A stretch of DNA of 6,369 nt from JANOBD01 sp031411495 (GCA_031411495.1 JANOBD010000197.1:1-6369), one strand, 5' to 3'. Shown: positions 1 through 5,690, counted from the stretch's first letter. Program-made: numbers and translations. The notes: a model not told the origin generated them from the letters alone.

Positions 1-1
1 G

Positions 2-84
2 TATTGCGGAGTATTCCGTAAATTCAAACGCTTGAACGTTTCATCGCGAACCAATACACCGGTGGAAAGCACCGCAACGTTTCC
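2..84 (+). pseudogene. Upstream coding remnant of the helicase, with apparent frame change
   Basis: In the frame of the following gene, position 19-21 is TAA. The codons from 22 to 84 have no start codon but read QTLERFIANQYTGGKHRNVS, which fits the family upstream of the ATG at 85. The frame starting at base 2 reads YCGVFRKFKRL before diverging. Joining the two as YCGVFRKFKRL + ERFIANQ gives a smooth protein if the frame shifts between about 20 and 40. So the helicase gene is either frameshifted here or carries a base-calling error. The rest of the gene lies left of the window. This is inference from reading two frames; no alignment was run. Confidence 0.4.
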
Positions 85-1395
85 ATGGATCGAATTCGTC
101 GCGTGATGCGCGGCATTGATGACGCCCACATCTTTAACTTCGGAGCGAAGAATAAAGCGCTAATGCCCGACAGTGAATCGTACCGGATCTCGGCTGGTCC
201 AAGCCCCGACGATGCGATCGATGAATCGATGGCCCGTTCTCACCATCGAGGTCATGTCATGGGCTGCGGAACAGTAGACGGAAAGAAAGTCATGATCGGC
301 TACAGCAGCGGGTCGAAGGTCTGGAGCCAAGGCGAAGCGACCTTGCCCGAGTTTATCAAATGGTGCCGCACGCTTGCAGTGCGGATGCTGGATGATCAGC
401 CGTTGCCGTCGCTCTCGAAGATGGACCTGTTGAAGTGCGGCAAAGAAATCGAGGAGCTTCCTGACGACGGTGTGATCGCGGCCGATTGGCATGTCGAGGT
501 CTATAAGGCTCCATTGCTGGTCACCTGCGACGAATCATCCTGCAACTTGACCGACCTGCGATTGGAGATCGACCGTACGGTTGCCCCGAGTACGGACAGC
601 ATCCGTGTTACCGTCAAGGGTGCGGCTTGGAACTTCCCGATGCAGTTCTCGCTAACAGGTATGCCGCAACTGACCGGCATGGATAACGCGATACCGCAGC
701 CGACGATCAAGCGGGGCATTCGTGAGCAGCCGATACTGGAGTTCTTGAATGATCACCCGTTGAACTTCTACCTGTCCGACTTCTCACGCATTGCAGGCGT
801 CGAGCACTTCGCGTCTGAGCTTGAGGTTGATCCTTTTGATCGGGAGAAAATTATTGCCATCGACTGGGCGGCTGCCAAGGTGAATATCGAGGAGGAGCTT
901 GGGCAGAACAGTATTCAGGATCATCTCAAGACGTACCTGCTGACGCCTGATCACCAAGCTGTTCTTCACGACCACGGGTCTGGCGAGATGGCCGACTTCG
1001 TGACGATTGGCGAGTTCAACGACACGATCGTAGTGAAGCTCTACCATGTCAAAGGCTCGGGAGGTGCTGCGCCCGGAAACCGTGTGGGCGACGTATACGA
1101 AGTCTGCGGCCAGGTCGTGAAGTCGCTCATATGGCTTCGCTCGCCGAAGGGGCTACTTGCGAAGATCAAACAGCGGCGGCAGTCGGGTTCGGTGTGGCTG
1201 AAAGGAGATGACGCACTCCTCGACTCGCTATTCATGAAAGGCCAAGAGAAGAGATTTACGTTTGAGATCGCAATGGTGCAGCCCGGCATCTCAAAGCAAC
1301 GGATCGAGCATAAGCTCGGCGAAGTTATCGCGGCAGCGAGTGCTCATGCGAAGACCGGCAATGTCGCGGCGGTGCATGTGCTTGGATCAGCCTGA
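85..1395 (+). CDS. C-terminal part of a DEAD/DEAH-type helicase with terminal nuclease-like domain
   Basis: No Walker A, DEAD/DEAH or helicase motif VI is visible, so the ATPase core must lie outside the window or be lost. The first 80 residues (RIRRVMRGIDDAHIFNFG, ESYRISAGP, HHRGHV, IGYSSGSKVW) and the tail resemble the C-terminal regions of very large DEAD/DEAH helicases from defence islands, recalled from memory. Residues about 255-345 look like a PD-(D/E)XK-type nuclease fold: IDWA, then NSIQDHL (275-281), HGSGEMADF with D304, LYHVK ending in K323, and PGNRVGDVYEVCGQ (330-343). The residue at the usual ExK acid position is not acidic (KLYHVK), so catalysis is uncertain. The ATG at 85 has no clear ribosome-binding site (only GGTGGAAAG 16 nt upstream). 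Family-like sequence (ERFIANQYTGGKHRNVS) continues upstream of it, so this start is probably artificial. The gene ends 9 nt inside the convergent recombinase frame. Confidence is good that it is coding and moderate for the helicase link. Confidence 0.72.
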   Translation: MDRIRRVMRGIDDAHIFNFGAKNKALMPDSESYRISAGPSPDDAIDESMARSHHRGHVMGCGTVDGKKVMIGYSSGSKVWSQGEATLPEFIKWCRTLAVRMLDDQPLPSLSKMDLLKCGKEIEELPDDGVIAADWHVEVYKAPLLVTCDESSCNLTDLRLEIDRTVAPSTDSIRVTVKGAAWNFPMQFSLTGMPQLTGMDNAIPQPTIKRGIREQPILEFLNDHPLNFYLSDFSRIAGVEHFASELEVDPFDREKIIAIDWAAAKVNIEEELGQNSIQDHLKTYLLTPDHQAVLHDHGSGEMADFVTIGEFNDTIVVKLYHVKGSGGAAPGNRVGDVYEVCGQVVKSLIWLRSPKGLLAKIKQRRQSGSVWLKGDDALLDSLFMKGQEKRFTFEIAMVQPGISKQRIEHKLGEVIAAASAHAKTGNVAAVHVLGSA

Positions 1396-3186
1396 ACCGA
1401 GCGTTCTCGAATCATCGATCCCATCGGCCGCGACGGTCGTCGCCTCCGTCATGCCACGGCGAACTTCGCGGAGCAGAGACACGGTGTTGAGCCGAGAACA
1501 CGCTCGATCCTCAAAAATGTGGACGCGTGCATTGCAAACTGCTCGCCGCGCGGGTGTAGTCTCTTGAGTGCGTCCGATTCTGATTGCGTTTGAGGCCCAA
1601 TATCTGCAAACAATTCTGCAAACAAATAGGTTAAAAACGGCGTTTCTGAGCAATGAAGAGGGGTGAAAAAGGGTTCGATTCCCCGTCGCTCCAGTAATCG
1701 GGATGAGTTTTTCATCCGCGAGTACATCAAAGGGTTTTCGCACGGTAAACACGAGCGAAAACCCTTTTTCATTGGAGTTCAATAGGGCCGATTCGAGGAC
1801 GATGCTTAATATCGTTCGTTTCGCATCGTAGTTCGCGTTAAGCCACCGTACTTTCAGACTTTGTGAGAGTTCAAAAGCTGCGATGGCACGGTCGGCCAAA
1901 TCGCGCTCGTCAATGTCCGTCGACTGGAGTTGCAGTCGGACTCCTGCTTGCCGATCCTGAAGTTCGCGACGATTGCCCGAGTACTCTTCCGGCGTGATCT
2001 CATCATCCATCCGCAGGTCGAGAAGCGACTTGAGTTTCGCGTCGACGGCGTCAAGTTGTCGCTGCAATTCGATGCGATGTTCGGCATTCTCTTTCTGCCC
2101 GGCGTGGACCCTTGCGCGAAGTACGTCCACAAACCACTGCCGGATATCGGCGTCTTCGATCCGCATGCGACCAAAAAGCTTGAGCAATTCCTGGTCGATG
2201 ATCGCCTCGCTCAAGCGAATACGCGGGTGTCCCTCATTGCTGTAGTGCGTGCAGCGGTAATACGAATACTCGCGGATTTTTCCATCCGGACTTTTCTTCC
2301 GTTTGAGCTCGCCGGTGATCACGTTGCCACAATGACCGCACCGAATCAATCCACCGGCGAAGGTGATCTGCGGCTTGTGATAGACCTTGAAATCCGAACC
2401 CAATTTCGCCCGCACGGCTTCGAACGTTTCCAGTTCCACGATCGGCTCGAAGGTGCCGCGATGCCAGTTGTCGCCATACCGGACTTCGCCGAGATAGATG
2501 CGGTTGTGCAGGACGCGGTGGAGCGTGCTTTTGGTGAACCTTGGCGTCTTCTCCGTGTAAACGATGCCTTGCCGGGCAAGCGATTTGATCAGCGTGTCCA
2601 GGGTCAGCGGTGAGTAGGCGAACAACTCGAAAATCCGCCGGACCTTCGGTGCGGTGATCGGGTCATGCTCGATCAAACTCCGTCCATTGATGCGGATGTT
2701 TTTGAATCCGTACTGTTTTCCGAGCGGGAGCCCCGATTCGACCCGTCGCTTCTGACCGGCGCGAATGTCTGTGGCCTGTTGATCGGTTTGGTACGAAGCG
2801 AATACCGCAGACATCCGCCGCTGCATCCGACCTGCGGGCGTCTCGGCACTCGGCTGGTCGGGGAAGAAGAGGGGAACATCTGTTTCCTCTGCGAGTTGTT
2901 CGAGGTCGGCCCAGTCTCGGATATTGCGGGCAGCACGATCGACCTTCACGAACAACATGCCGTTCAGTCGGCGTGCATTTCGCTTCACAAACGTCTTGAA
3001 TTCGCGAAAAGTCACGCGCTCATCGCGTTTGCTCGCGGTCTCGCTGATTTTGTAAAGCTGAAGGATCGAGCCGCCGAGTTTGGTCGCGAACTCGGTGAGC
3101 CGCGACTCCTGGTCGTCAAGGGAGAACCCTTCCTTCAACTGGCGAACACTGCTCACGCGCGCCCAGGCGACGAATCGCTTGTTCAT
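1387..3186 (-). CDS. Large serine recombinase (site-specific integrase)
   Basis: Predicted DNA integrase/excisionase of the large serine recombinase family, 599 residues. The resolvase-type catalytic domain (about 1-150) has ARVSS with catalytic Ser12, GFSLDDQ, and KVDRAARNIRDW with R84 and R87. The recombinase DNA-binding domain (about 155-265) includes YGFKN and LHNRIYLGEVRYGDNWHRG. A zinc ribbon-like region has CGHC (C283, C286) and CTHY (C312), but the fourth ligand is unclear. A coiled coil (about 366-425) contains RIELQRQLDAVDAKLKSLL. The start at 3186 has AGAGGA 8 nt upstream and overlaps the stop of the 96-aa gene as ATGA, so longer starts up to 3351 are rejected. The family-like part ends near KPFDVLADEK (484-493). 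The remaining ~106 residues are read through the RNA-gene fragment (residues 498-506) and past it, and are probably incidental. It is the third gene of an apparent operon with the upstream HTH regulator and small protein. Confidence 0.93.
   Translation of the reverse strand: MNKRFVAWARVSSVRQLKEGFSLDDQESRLTEFATKLGGSILQLYKISETASKRDERVTFREFKTFVKRNARRLNGMLFVKVDRAARNIRDWADLEQLAEETDVPLFFPDQPSAETPAGRMQRRMSAVFASYQTDQQATDIRAGQKRRVESGLPLGKQYGFKNIRINGRSLIEHDPITAPKVRRIFELFAYSPLTLDTLIKSLARQGIVYTEKTPRFTKSTLHRVLHNRIYLGEVRYGDNWHRGTFEPIVELETFEAVRAKLGSDFKVYHKPQITFAGGLIRCGHCGNVITGELKRKKSPDGKIREYSYYRCTHYSNEGHPRIRLSEAIIDQELLKLFGRMRIEDADIRQWFVDVLRARVHAGQKENAEHRIELQRQLDAVDAKLKSLLDLRMDDEITPEEYSGNRRELQDRQAGVRLQLQSTDIDERDLADRAIAAFELSQSLKVRWLNANYDAKRTILSIVLESALLNSNEKGFSLVFTVRKPFDVLADEKLIPITGATGNRTLFHPSSLLRNAVFNLFVCRIVCRYWASNAIRIGRTQETTPARRAVCNARVHIFEDRACSRLNTVSLLREVRRGMTEATTVAADGIDDSRTLGSG
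1396..1670. other. Junction segment between helicase gene and RNA-gene fragment
   Basis: This 275-bp segment carries no independent gene that I can support. On the - strand it is the last third of the recombinase's C-terminal extension (roughly residues 506-597), which has no recognisable domain and is rich in Arg, Cys and Ser, as expected for incidental translation. It contains a 12-bp tandem repeat at 1603-1626. It also contains an imperfect long-range inverted repeat, CGAGCGTTCTCG at 1398-1409 against CGAGAACACGCTCG at 1493-1506, with a 2-nt bulge. The likely origin is the end of a neighbouring integrated element or chromosomal flank. Confidence 0.45.
1603..1626 (+). repeat. 12-bp tandem direct repeat, two copies
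   Basis: TCTGCAAACAAT at 1603-1614 is followed directly by TCTGCAAACAAA at 1615-1626; 11 of the 12 positions match. It ends 44 nt before the RNA-gene fragment at 1671. Its place beside the probable attachment site suggests a recombination- or regulator-related site, but the role is unknown. Confidence 0.6.
1671..1693 (+). other. tRNA/tmRNA 3'-end fragment, probable attachment-site core
   Basis: GGTTCGATTCCCC at 1672-1684 has the layout of a T-loop with the 3' half of its stem (TTC-G-A, then C61-like), and GTCGCTCCA follows to 1693 as a 3' acceptor strand ending in a discriminator A. CCA is not encoded (GTAAT follows). Only three T-stem pairs form with upstream bases, and no GGAGCGA acceptor partner occurs about 73 nt upstream, so the 5' part of the RNA gene is absent. 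Many integrative elements copy the 3' end of a tRNA or tmRNA gene into their att site. The position at the 3' end of the recombinase gene fits that. The identity of the RNA (which tRNA, or tmRNA) cannot be told. Confidence 0.65.
1701..1717. repeat. Small perfect hairpin beside the attachment core
   Basis: GGATGA (1701-1706) and TCATCC (1712-1717) form a 6-bp perfect stem around the loop GTTTT. It lies 7 nt from the end of the RNA-gene fragment and inside the recombinase reading frame. It could be half of a recombinase-binding arrangement or chance. Confidence 0.4.
1729..1767. repeat. Perfect 13-bp inverted repeat within recombinase 3' coding region
   Basis: AAAGGGTTTTCGC (1729-1741) is the exact reverse complement of GCGAAAACCCTTT (1755-1767), with a 13-nt spacer. 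On the + strand it is followed by extra T residues (TTTTT at 1765-1769), so it could act as an intrinsic terminator for rightward transcripts. It encodes residues 474-486 of the recombinase (KGF...KPF), just before the RNA-gene fragment. It may be a terminator that insulates the element end, or a recombinase- or regulator-binding palindrome. Confidence 0.55.
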
Positions 3187-3473
3187 GGCTTCGGTCCTCT
3201 GCGAGCTTGCGGGATTTCGCTGATGACGACCGCGTCGATCAAGAGTCCCGCGTTGCGGAGGATTGTAACAGCAATTTCGTCCGTGATCGGCTCCGCGTAG
3301 TACGGTTGCCAGACCCGGCGCGTGCGTTCGATGAGCTCGGGCGAGATCCACTCAGACCGCGAAGCACCCGATCTTGCCGCGCGGGACAGCGCGGGCGACA
3401 GACCATCGGATAATTCGCGTTCCGTTGACACGCAGAAAGATTCCAAGAAAGAAGAAAACGCGTCTACATTCAA
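3183..3473 (-). CDS. Small conserved protein coupled to the serine recombinase
   Basis: 96 residues, no known function. The C-terminal half, with ERTRRVWQPYYAEPITDEIA then TILRNAGLLIDAV, matches a motif I recall from small proteins near serine recombinases and other mobile-element genes (VWQPYY, then T-x-E-D/E and a helical tail). The first ~45 residues are Ser/Arg-rich and low in recognisable content. The stop overlaps the recombinase start (ATGA at 3186-3183), a sign of translational coupling and matched dosage. No in-frame ATG exists. The TTG at 3473 has GGAG 4 nt upstream, and a GTG at 3431 is an alternative that would keep the conserved half. The gene lies 42 nt after the upstream regulator. 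A directionality factor or recombinase accessory protein is possible but unproven. Confidence 0.75.
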   Translation of the reverse strand: MNVDAFSSFLESFCVSTERELSDGLSPALSRAARSGASRSEWISPELIERTRRVWQPYYAEPITDEIAVTILRNAGLLIDAVVISEIPQARRGPKP

Positions 3474-3515
3474 CAGACTCCGGCCGACGCGACCTGCGCG
3501 TTCATCTAACCTCGA

Positions 3516-4499
3516 TCACGGTCGGAGACGCCGTCGATACCAGGATTTTGGAGAAAGCAGCGTCTCCAACTCGCTCGCCGTCGCTTTATGATCCATTCGA
3601 AATGGGACGGATCCGAACGCGAGTTGCCGAAGTATGGATCGCTCGTTCGCGATCATCTGCGCGGCCGAGGGAGATGTGGTGGCTACGGCGACTAGCAACG
3701 CGGGATGGAATCGCATTCGCCGCAAAGTACACCTGTCATCGAACACGCAAAGCGATTCATACAAGTCAAACCACGGGTGCCGACCGCCTTGAGTGCGGTC
3801 GTCGATGATGTGGATTGTGAGATCGTCCCTCTCCATGTGCACAAAGCGGAGCGTTTCAAGGCATTCATCAATGTGTCGCGCAAGGCAAAGCTGATATGGC
3901 GGTTCTCGGGCAACCAATCGATGGAGACCTCGCAGTGAGAGGAGAACCACGCTTCGTTTGGGTCGATCGGGTTGCTCAGCGCAGAGTTGCCGATATTTCG
4001 CGTAACAATTGAGGGCCTTCAGGACTTGATCGGCGTGCGCGGTCTTGGAAGCGAGTGCCGAGTGGTACGCCGTCGCAACCGGAAACGTCATCAATTCGAT
4101 CGGCATCAACGCACAAACGGAAATGGATTCCTTGGCCTTTCGTCCGGCCAGCCATGCGATTTCCAGCATTATCTTCACTCGGCGGGGATCGGGCGACCAA
4201 ACGGCGCTTTCGAGCATCGCGGGTATGCCGCTGTCGCCAGGCAACTCACCGAGCTCGACATATGCCAGCACATCGTCCGCAGGCACTCCAAAAATGCCGG
4301 CGGAGACGGCGAGCATTCGCTGCAACAAGCTCGGGTCAGCGCATGATGCGCCATTGAGTACGCGATGTACGGTACAGCGCCTCCCCTCGGGCAATCCGCA
4401 TTGAATGCGCCATTGATCGATCGTGAACTGCGACAGTTTCCACGCCGCTCTCAGCACGGCGGCGCTCCGACATTTGCGCGATTCATCAGTAGCATCCAT
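3516..4499 (-). CDS. XRE-like HTH regulator with unknown C-terminal sensor-like domain
   Basis: 327 residues, predicted cytoplasmic DNA-binding regulator. Residues about 18-80 fit an XRE/Cro-like fold: AAWKLSQFTIDQWRIQCGL, then TVHRVLNGAS as recognition region, LLQRMLAVSAGIFGV and DDVLAYV. The C-terminal part (about 120-315) is not a family I can name with certainty. It has YAKYRQLC, VVLLSLRGLHRLV, ARHIDECLETLR, LTIHIIDDRT and FDLYESLCVFDD, an arrangement slightly like DUF5753, the putative sensor half of some actinobacterial HTH proteins (low confidence). The ATG at 4499 has AAAGGAG 5 nt upstream. An ATG at 4523 would add 8 residues but lacks this site. It leads the operon with the 96-aa protein (42 nt downstream) and the recombinase, and is divergent from the HTH gene at 4631. 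It probably binds the palindrome between them and controls the recombinase operon. Confidence 0.78.
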   Translation of the reverse strand: MDATDESRKCRSAAVLRAAWKLSQFTIDQWRIQCGLPEGRRCTVHRVLNGASCADPSLLQRMLAVSAGIFGVPADDVLAYVELGELPGDSGIPAMLESAVWSPDPRRVKIMLEIAWLAGRKAKESISVCALMPIELMTFPVATAYHSALASKTAHADQVLKALNCYAKYRQLCAEQPDRPKRSVVLLSLRGLHRLVAREPPYQLCLARHIDECLETLRFVHMERDDLTIHIIDDRTQGGRHPWFDLYESLCVFDDRCTLRRMRFHPALLVAVATTSPSAAQMIANERSILRQLAFGSVPFRMDHKATASELETLLSPKSWYRRRLRP

Positions 4500-4540
4500 C
4501 GACGCTCCTTTGGGCCTGGACAACGGGCCAGATTAGGAGG

Positions 4541-4553
4541 CCAAGAGGCTTGG
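4541..4553. repeat. Short palindrome CCAAG-AGG-CTTGG in the divergent region
   Basis: Two perfect 5-bp arms separated by AGG, lying between the 26-bp palindrome and the start of the - strand regulator. It could be a second operator on the leftward promoter side. The arms are short enough that chance cannot be excluded. Confidence 0.3.
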
Positions 4554-4568
4554 TTCAGGATTTCTCAG

Positions 4569-4594
4569 AATGTGTGCGATGCATCGCACACATT
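4569..4594. promoter_or_regulatory. Perfect 26-bp palindromic operator candidate
   Basis: The half-site AATGTGTGCGATG (4569-4581) is followed with no spacer by its exact reverse complement to 4594, with ATGCAT at the centre. It sits in the 131-bp divergent region, 37 nt before the start of the + regulator and 69 nt upstream of the - regulator's start. The length and perfect dyad fit a dimeric (or tetrameric) HTH protein site. It overlaps where a -35 would lie for the TACAAT box at 4598, so binding could block or activate that promoter. Confidence 0.7.
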
Positions 4595-4603
4595 GACTAC
4601 AAT
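4575..4603 (+). promoter_or_regulatory. Candidate promoter for the + strand HTH regulator
   Basis: TACAAT at 4598-4603 matches five of six bases of a sigma-70-type -10 box. The -35 position 17 bp upstream (TGCGAT, 4575-4580) is poor and lies inside the palindrome, which suggests a regulated or activator-dependent promoter. Transcription from here would start near 4610 and give a leader of about 20 nt before the ATG at 4631. Planctomycete promoter rules are not well fixed, so this is tentative. Confidence 0.4.
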
Positions 4604-4630
4604 CGTGCACAACCAGAAATCGAAGTGGTT

Positions 4631-5677
4631 ATGCCAATTCGTCGCCCCTACCCGAAGGAAACCGACTGGATCGCGATCGCCAGCGCCGATCGAACGCGCA
4701 AGCTTCTGGAAGAACGCCATTGGTCGGTGACCGACTTGGCCAAGCGCATCGAAATGAAGCGATGGGATCTGACCAAGTATCTCGATCCGAAGAAGTATCG
4801 ATATCGGGGGTGGAATGCCGGTTTGCGACAAAAGATCGCCTCAGCATTTGGACTTCTGGAACCTGATTTTCTTGGAGATATGCTGCAGCGCCCGAAAACG
4901 AATGTGGCTGACGTTCTGTCCGATACGACTGGCATCTGGGATCCGGCGACGGACAGTGCGGAATTGGTTCTCGGCGAGTTTGGGCAGCACGAAGAAATGG
5001 CGCGAGATGGAATCGGATTTTTTCGCATCCCGCCGTGTACCATCCTGCTCCCAGACATGTCACTGCGAATAGCGAAGAACAAGTTTGGACTCTATGGGCC
5101 GTTGGGGGAACGAATCGTTTCCTTCTGGCAGTCCGTGGAGGCTCACTATCGCAAGGAATACGAACAATGCGGCGGTGTGTATGGCGACTTCGAATTGAAA
5201 ACGATTCTGTTCGAATGTGATGTCGGAGAAATGATCCGTGGTGACGGGCAATATGTGGGTTGCCACTATCACGCGGAGGAGTGGTTGACTCGACTCCGCG
5301 ACACGCACGTCAAAGGCATGAATTACAAACTTGGGATCGTCGACGAGAGCACCATCCCGGCCGACATCTCCATCGATTTGCTCGGCGCCGACTCGCTGCT
5401 CTTGGTTGGCAATACGCTTTCGGTTCGAAGAGAATTGGGCTCGTTGAAGTTGATACCCTGCACTTCCGGTCCGCGACTGCAAAGGGATCAGGAAATCCTA
5501 CGAACGCTTGCACGTGATTATGCGGATTTCAGCAGGGCCGGCATGATTCGAACAATCGAGAAACTCCTCAAAGCCGCACAACTGGCGCGTCGGCGTCAGT
5601 GCCAAGGCAGTCCGAGCGCGGTCACGAAAAGAGACGGCACAAAGCCGTCTCTTAAAAAGCCAAACAAAGAACGATAG
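4631..5677 (+). CDS. XRE-like HTH regulator, divergent partner with sensor-like C-terminal domain
   Basis: 348 residues. The N-terminal HTH spans about 20-80: ADRTRKLLEERHWSVTDLAK, then RIEMKRWDLTKYLDPKKY with the recognition helix, and RQKIASAFGLLEPDFL. The C-terminal region (about 125-315) is unassigned. It includes GFFRIPPCTILLP, HYRKEYEQCGGVYGDF, ILFECDVGEMI, HAEEWLTRLRD, YKLGIVDES and GADSLLLVGN, in an order that resembles the partner regulator at 3516-4499 by eye. The tail is basic (KKPNKER). ATG 4631 is chosen because the palindrome and TACAAT box lie just upstream. A TTG at 4550 has a strong AGGAGG 9 nt upstream but would place the palindrome inside the gene. The ribosome-binding site at 4631 is weak. 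The gene is transcribed alone and ends 13 nt before the convergent gene. Likely role: the other half of a two-regulator switch. Confidence 0.8.
   Translation: MPIRRPYPKETDWIAIASADRTRKLLEERHWSVTDLAKRIEMKRWDLTKYLDPKKYRYRGWNAGLRQKIASAFGLLEPDFLGDMLQRPKTNVADVLSDTTGIWDPATDSAELVLGEFGQHEEMARDGIGFFRIPPCTILLPDMSLRIAKNKFGLYGPLGERIVSFWQSVEAHYRKEYEQCGGVYGDFELKTILFECDVGEMIRGDGQYVGCHYHAEEWLTRLRDTHVKGMNYKLGIVDESTIPADISIDLLGADSLLLVGNTLSVRRELGSLKLIPCTSGPRLQRDQEILRTLARDYADFSRAGMIRTIEKLLKAAQLARRRQCQGSPSAVTKRDGTKPSLKKPNKER
5629..5653 (-). terminator. Intrinsic terminator for the - strand small genes
   Basis: AAGAGACGGC (5629-5638) and GCCGTCTCTT (5644-5653) form a 10-bp perfect stem with loop ACAAA. Read on the - strand, the stem is followed by a short U run (CTCTTTTCG), so it terminates leftward transcripts from the 91-aa gene. 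On the + strand the stem is followed by A residues, so it is a poor terminator for the HTH gene, whose codons 333-341 it occupies. Confidence 0.65.
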
Positions 5678-5690
5678 ACCGGCGCGCTCG

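Noticed and set aside
1398..1506. Long-range inverted repeat CGAGCGTTCTCG / CGAGAACACGCTCG
   Set aside because: The arms are 84 nt apart with a 2-nt bulge and no link to a known feature; plausible by chance, so noted only in the junction entry.
1600..1693. A complete tRNA gene ending at 1693
   Set aside because: No GGAGCGA acceptor partner, D-arm or anticodon arm can be laid out in the 73 nt upstream; only the 3' fragment is present.
1449..1772. 107-residue - strand frame over the junction
   Set aside because: It crosses the RNA-gene fragment in a different frame from the recombinase and shows the usual antisense-tRNA peptide look (ERRGIEPF); no ribosome-binding site or domain.
1930..2613. 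227-residue + strand open frame
   Set aside because: It is antisense to the recombinase DNA-binding, zinc-ribbon and coiled-coil region, which has clear family motifs on the - strand; it has no recognisable domain of its own.
2665..3300. 211-residue + strand open frame
   Set aside because: It is antisense to the recombinase catalytic domain (ARVSS, KVDRAARN) and the end of the 96-aa gene; a shadow of GC-rich coding.
3186..3351. 55-residue N-terminal extension of the recombinase frame
   Set aside because: It overlaps the 96-aa gene in another frame, and the ATG at 3186 has AGAGGA at good spacing and begins directly with the catalytic-domain strand.
4550..4630. TTG start at 4550 for the + regulator, with AGGAGG 9 nt upstream
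   Set aside because: It would place the 26-bp palindrome and TACAAT box inside the gene, and the added residues (VQDFSECVRCIAH) look unlike the HTH domain. It is kept only as an alternative because the ribosome-binding site is strong.
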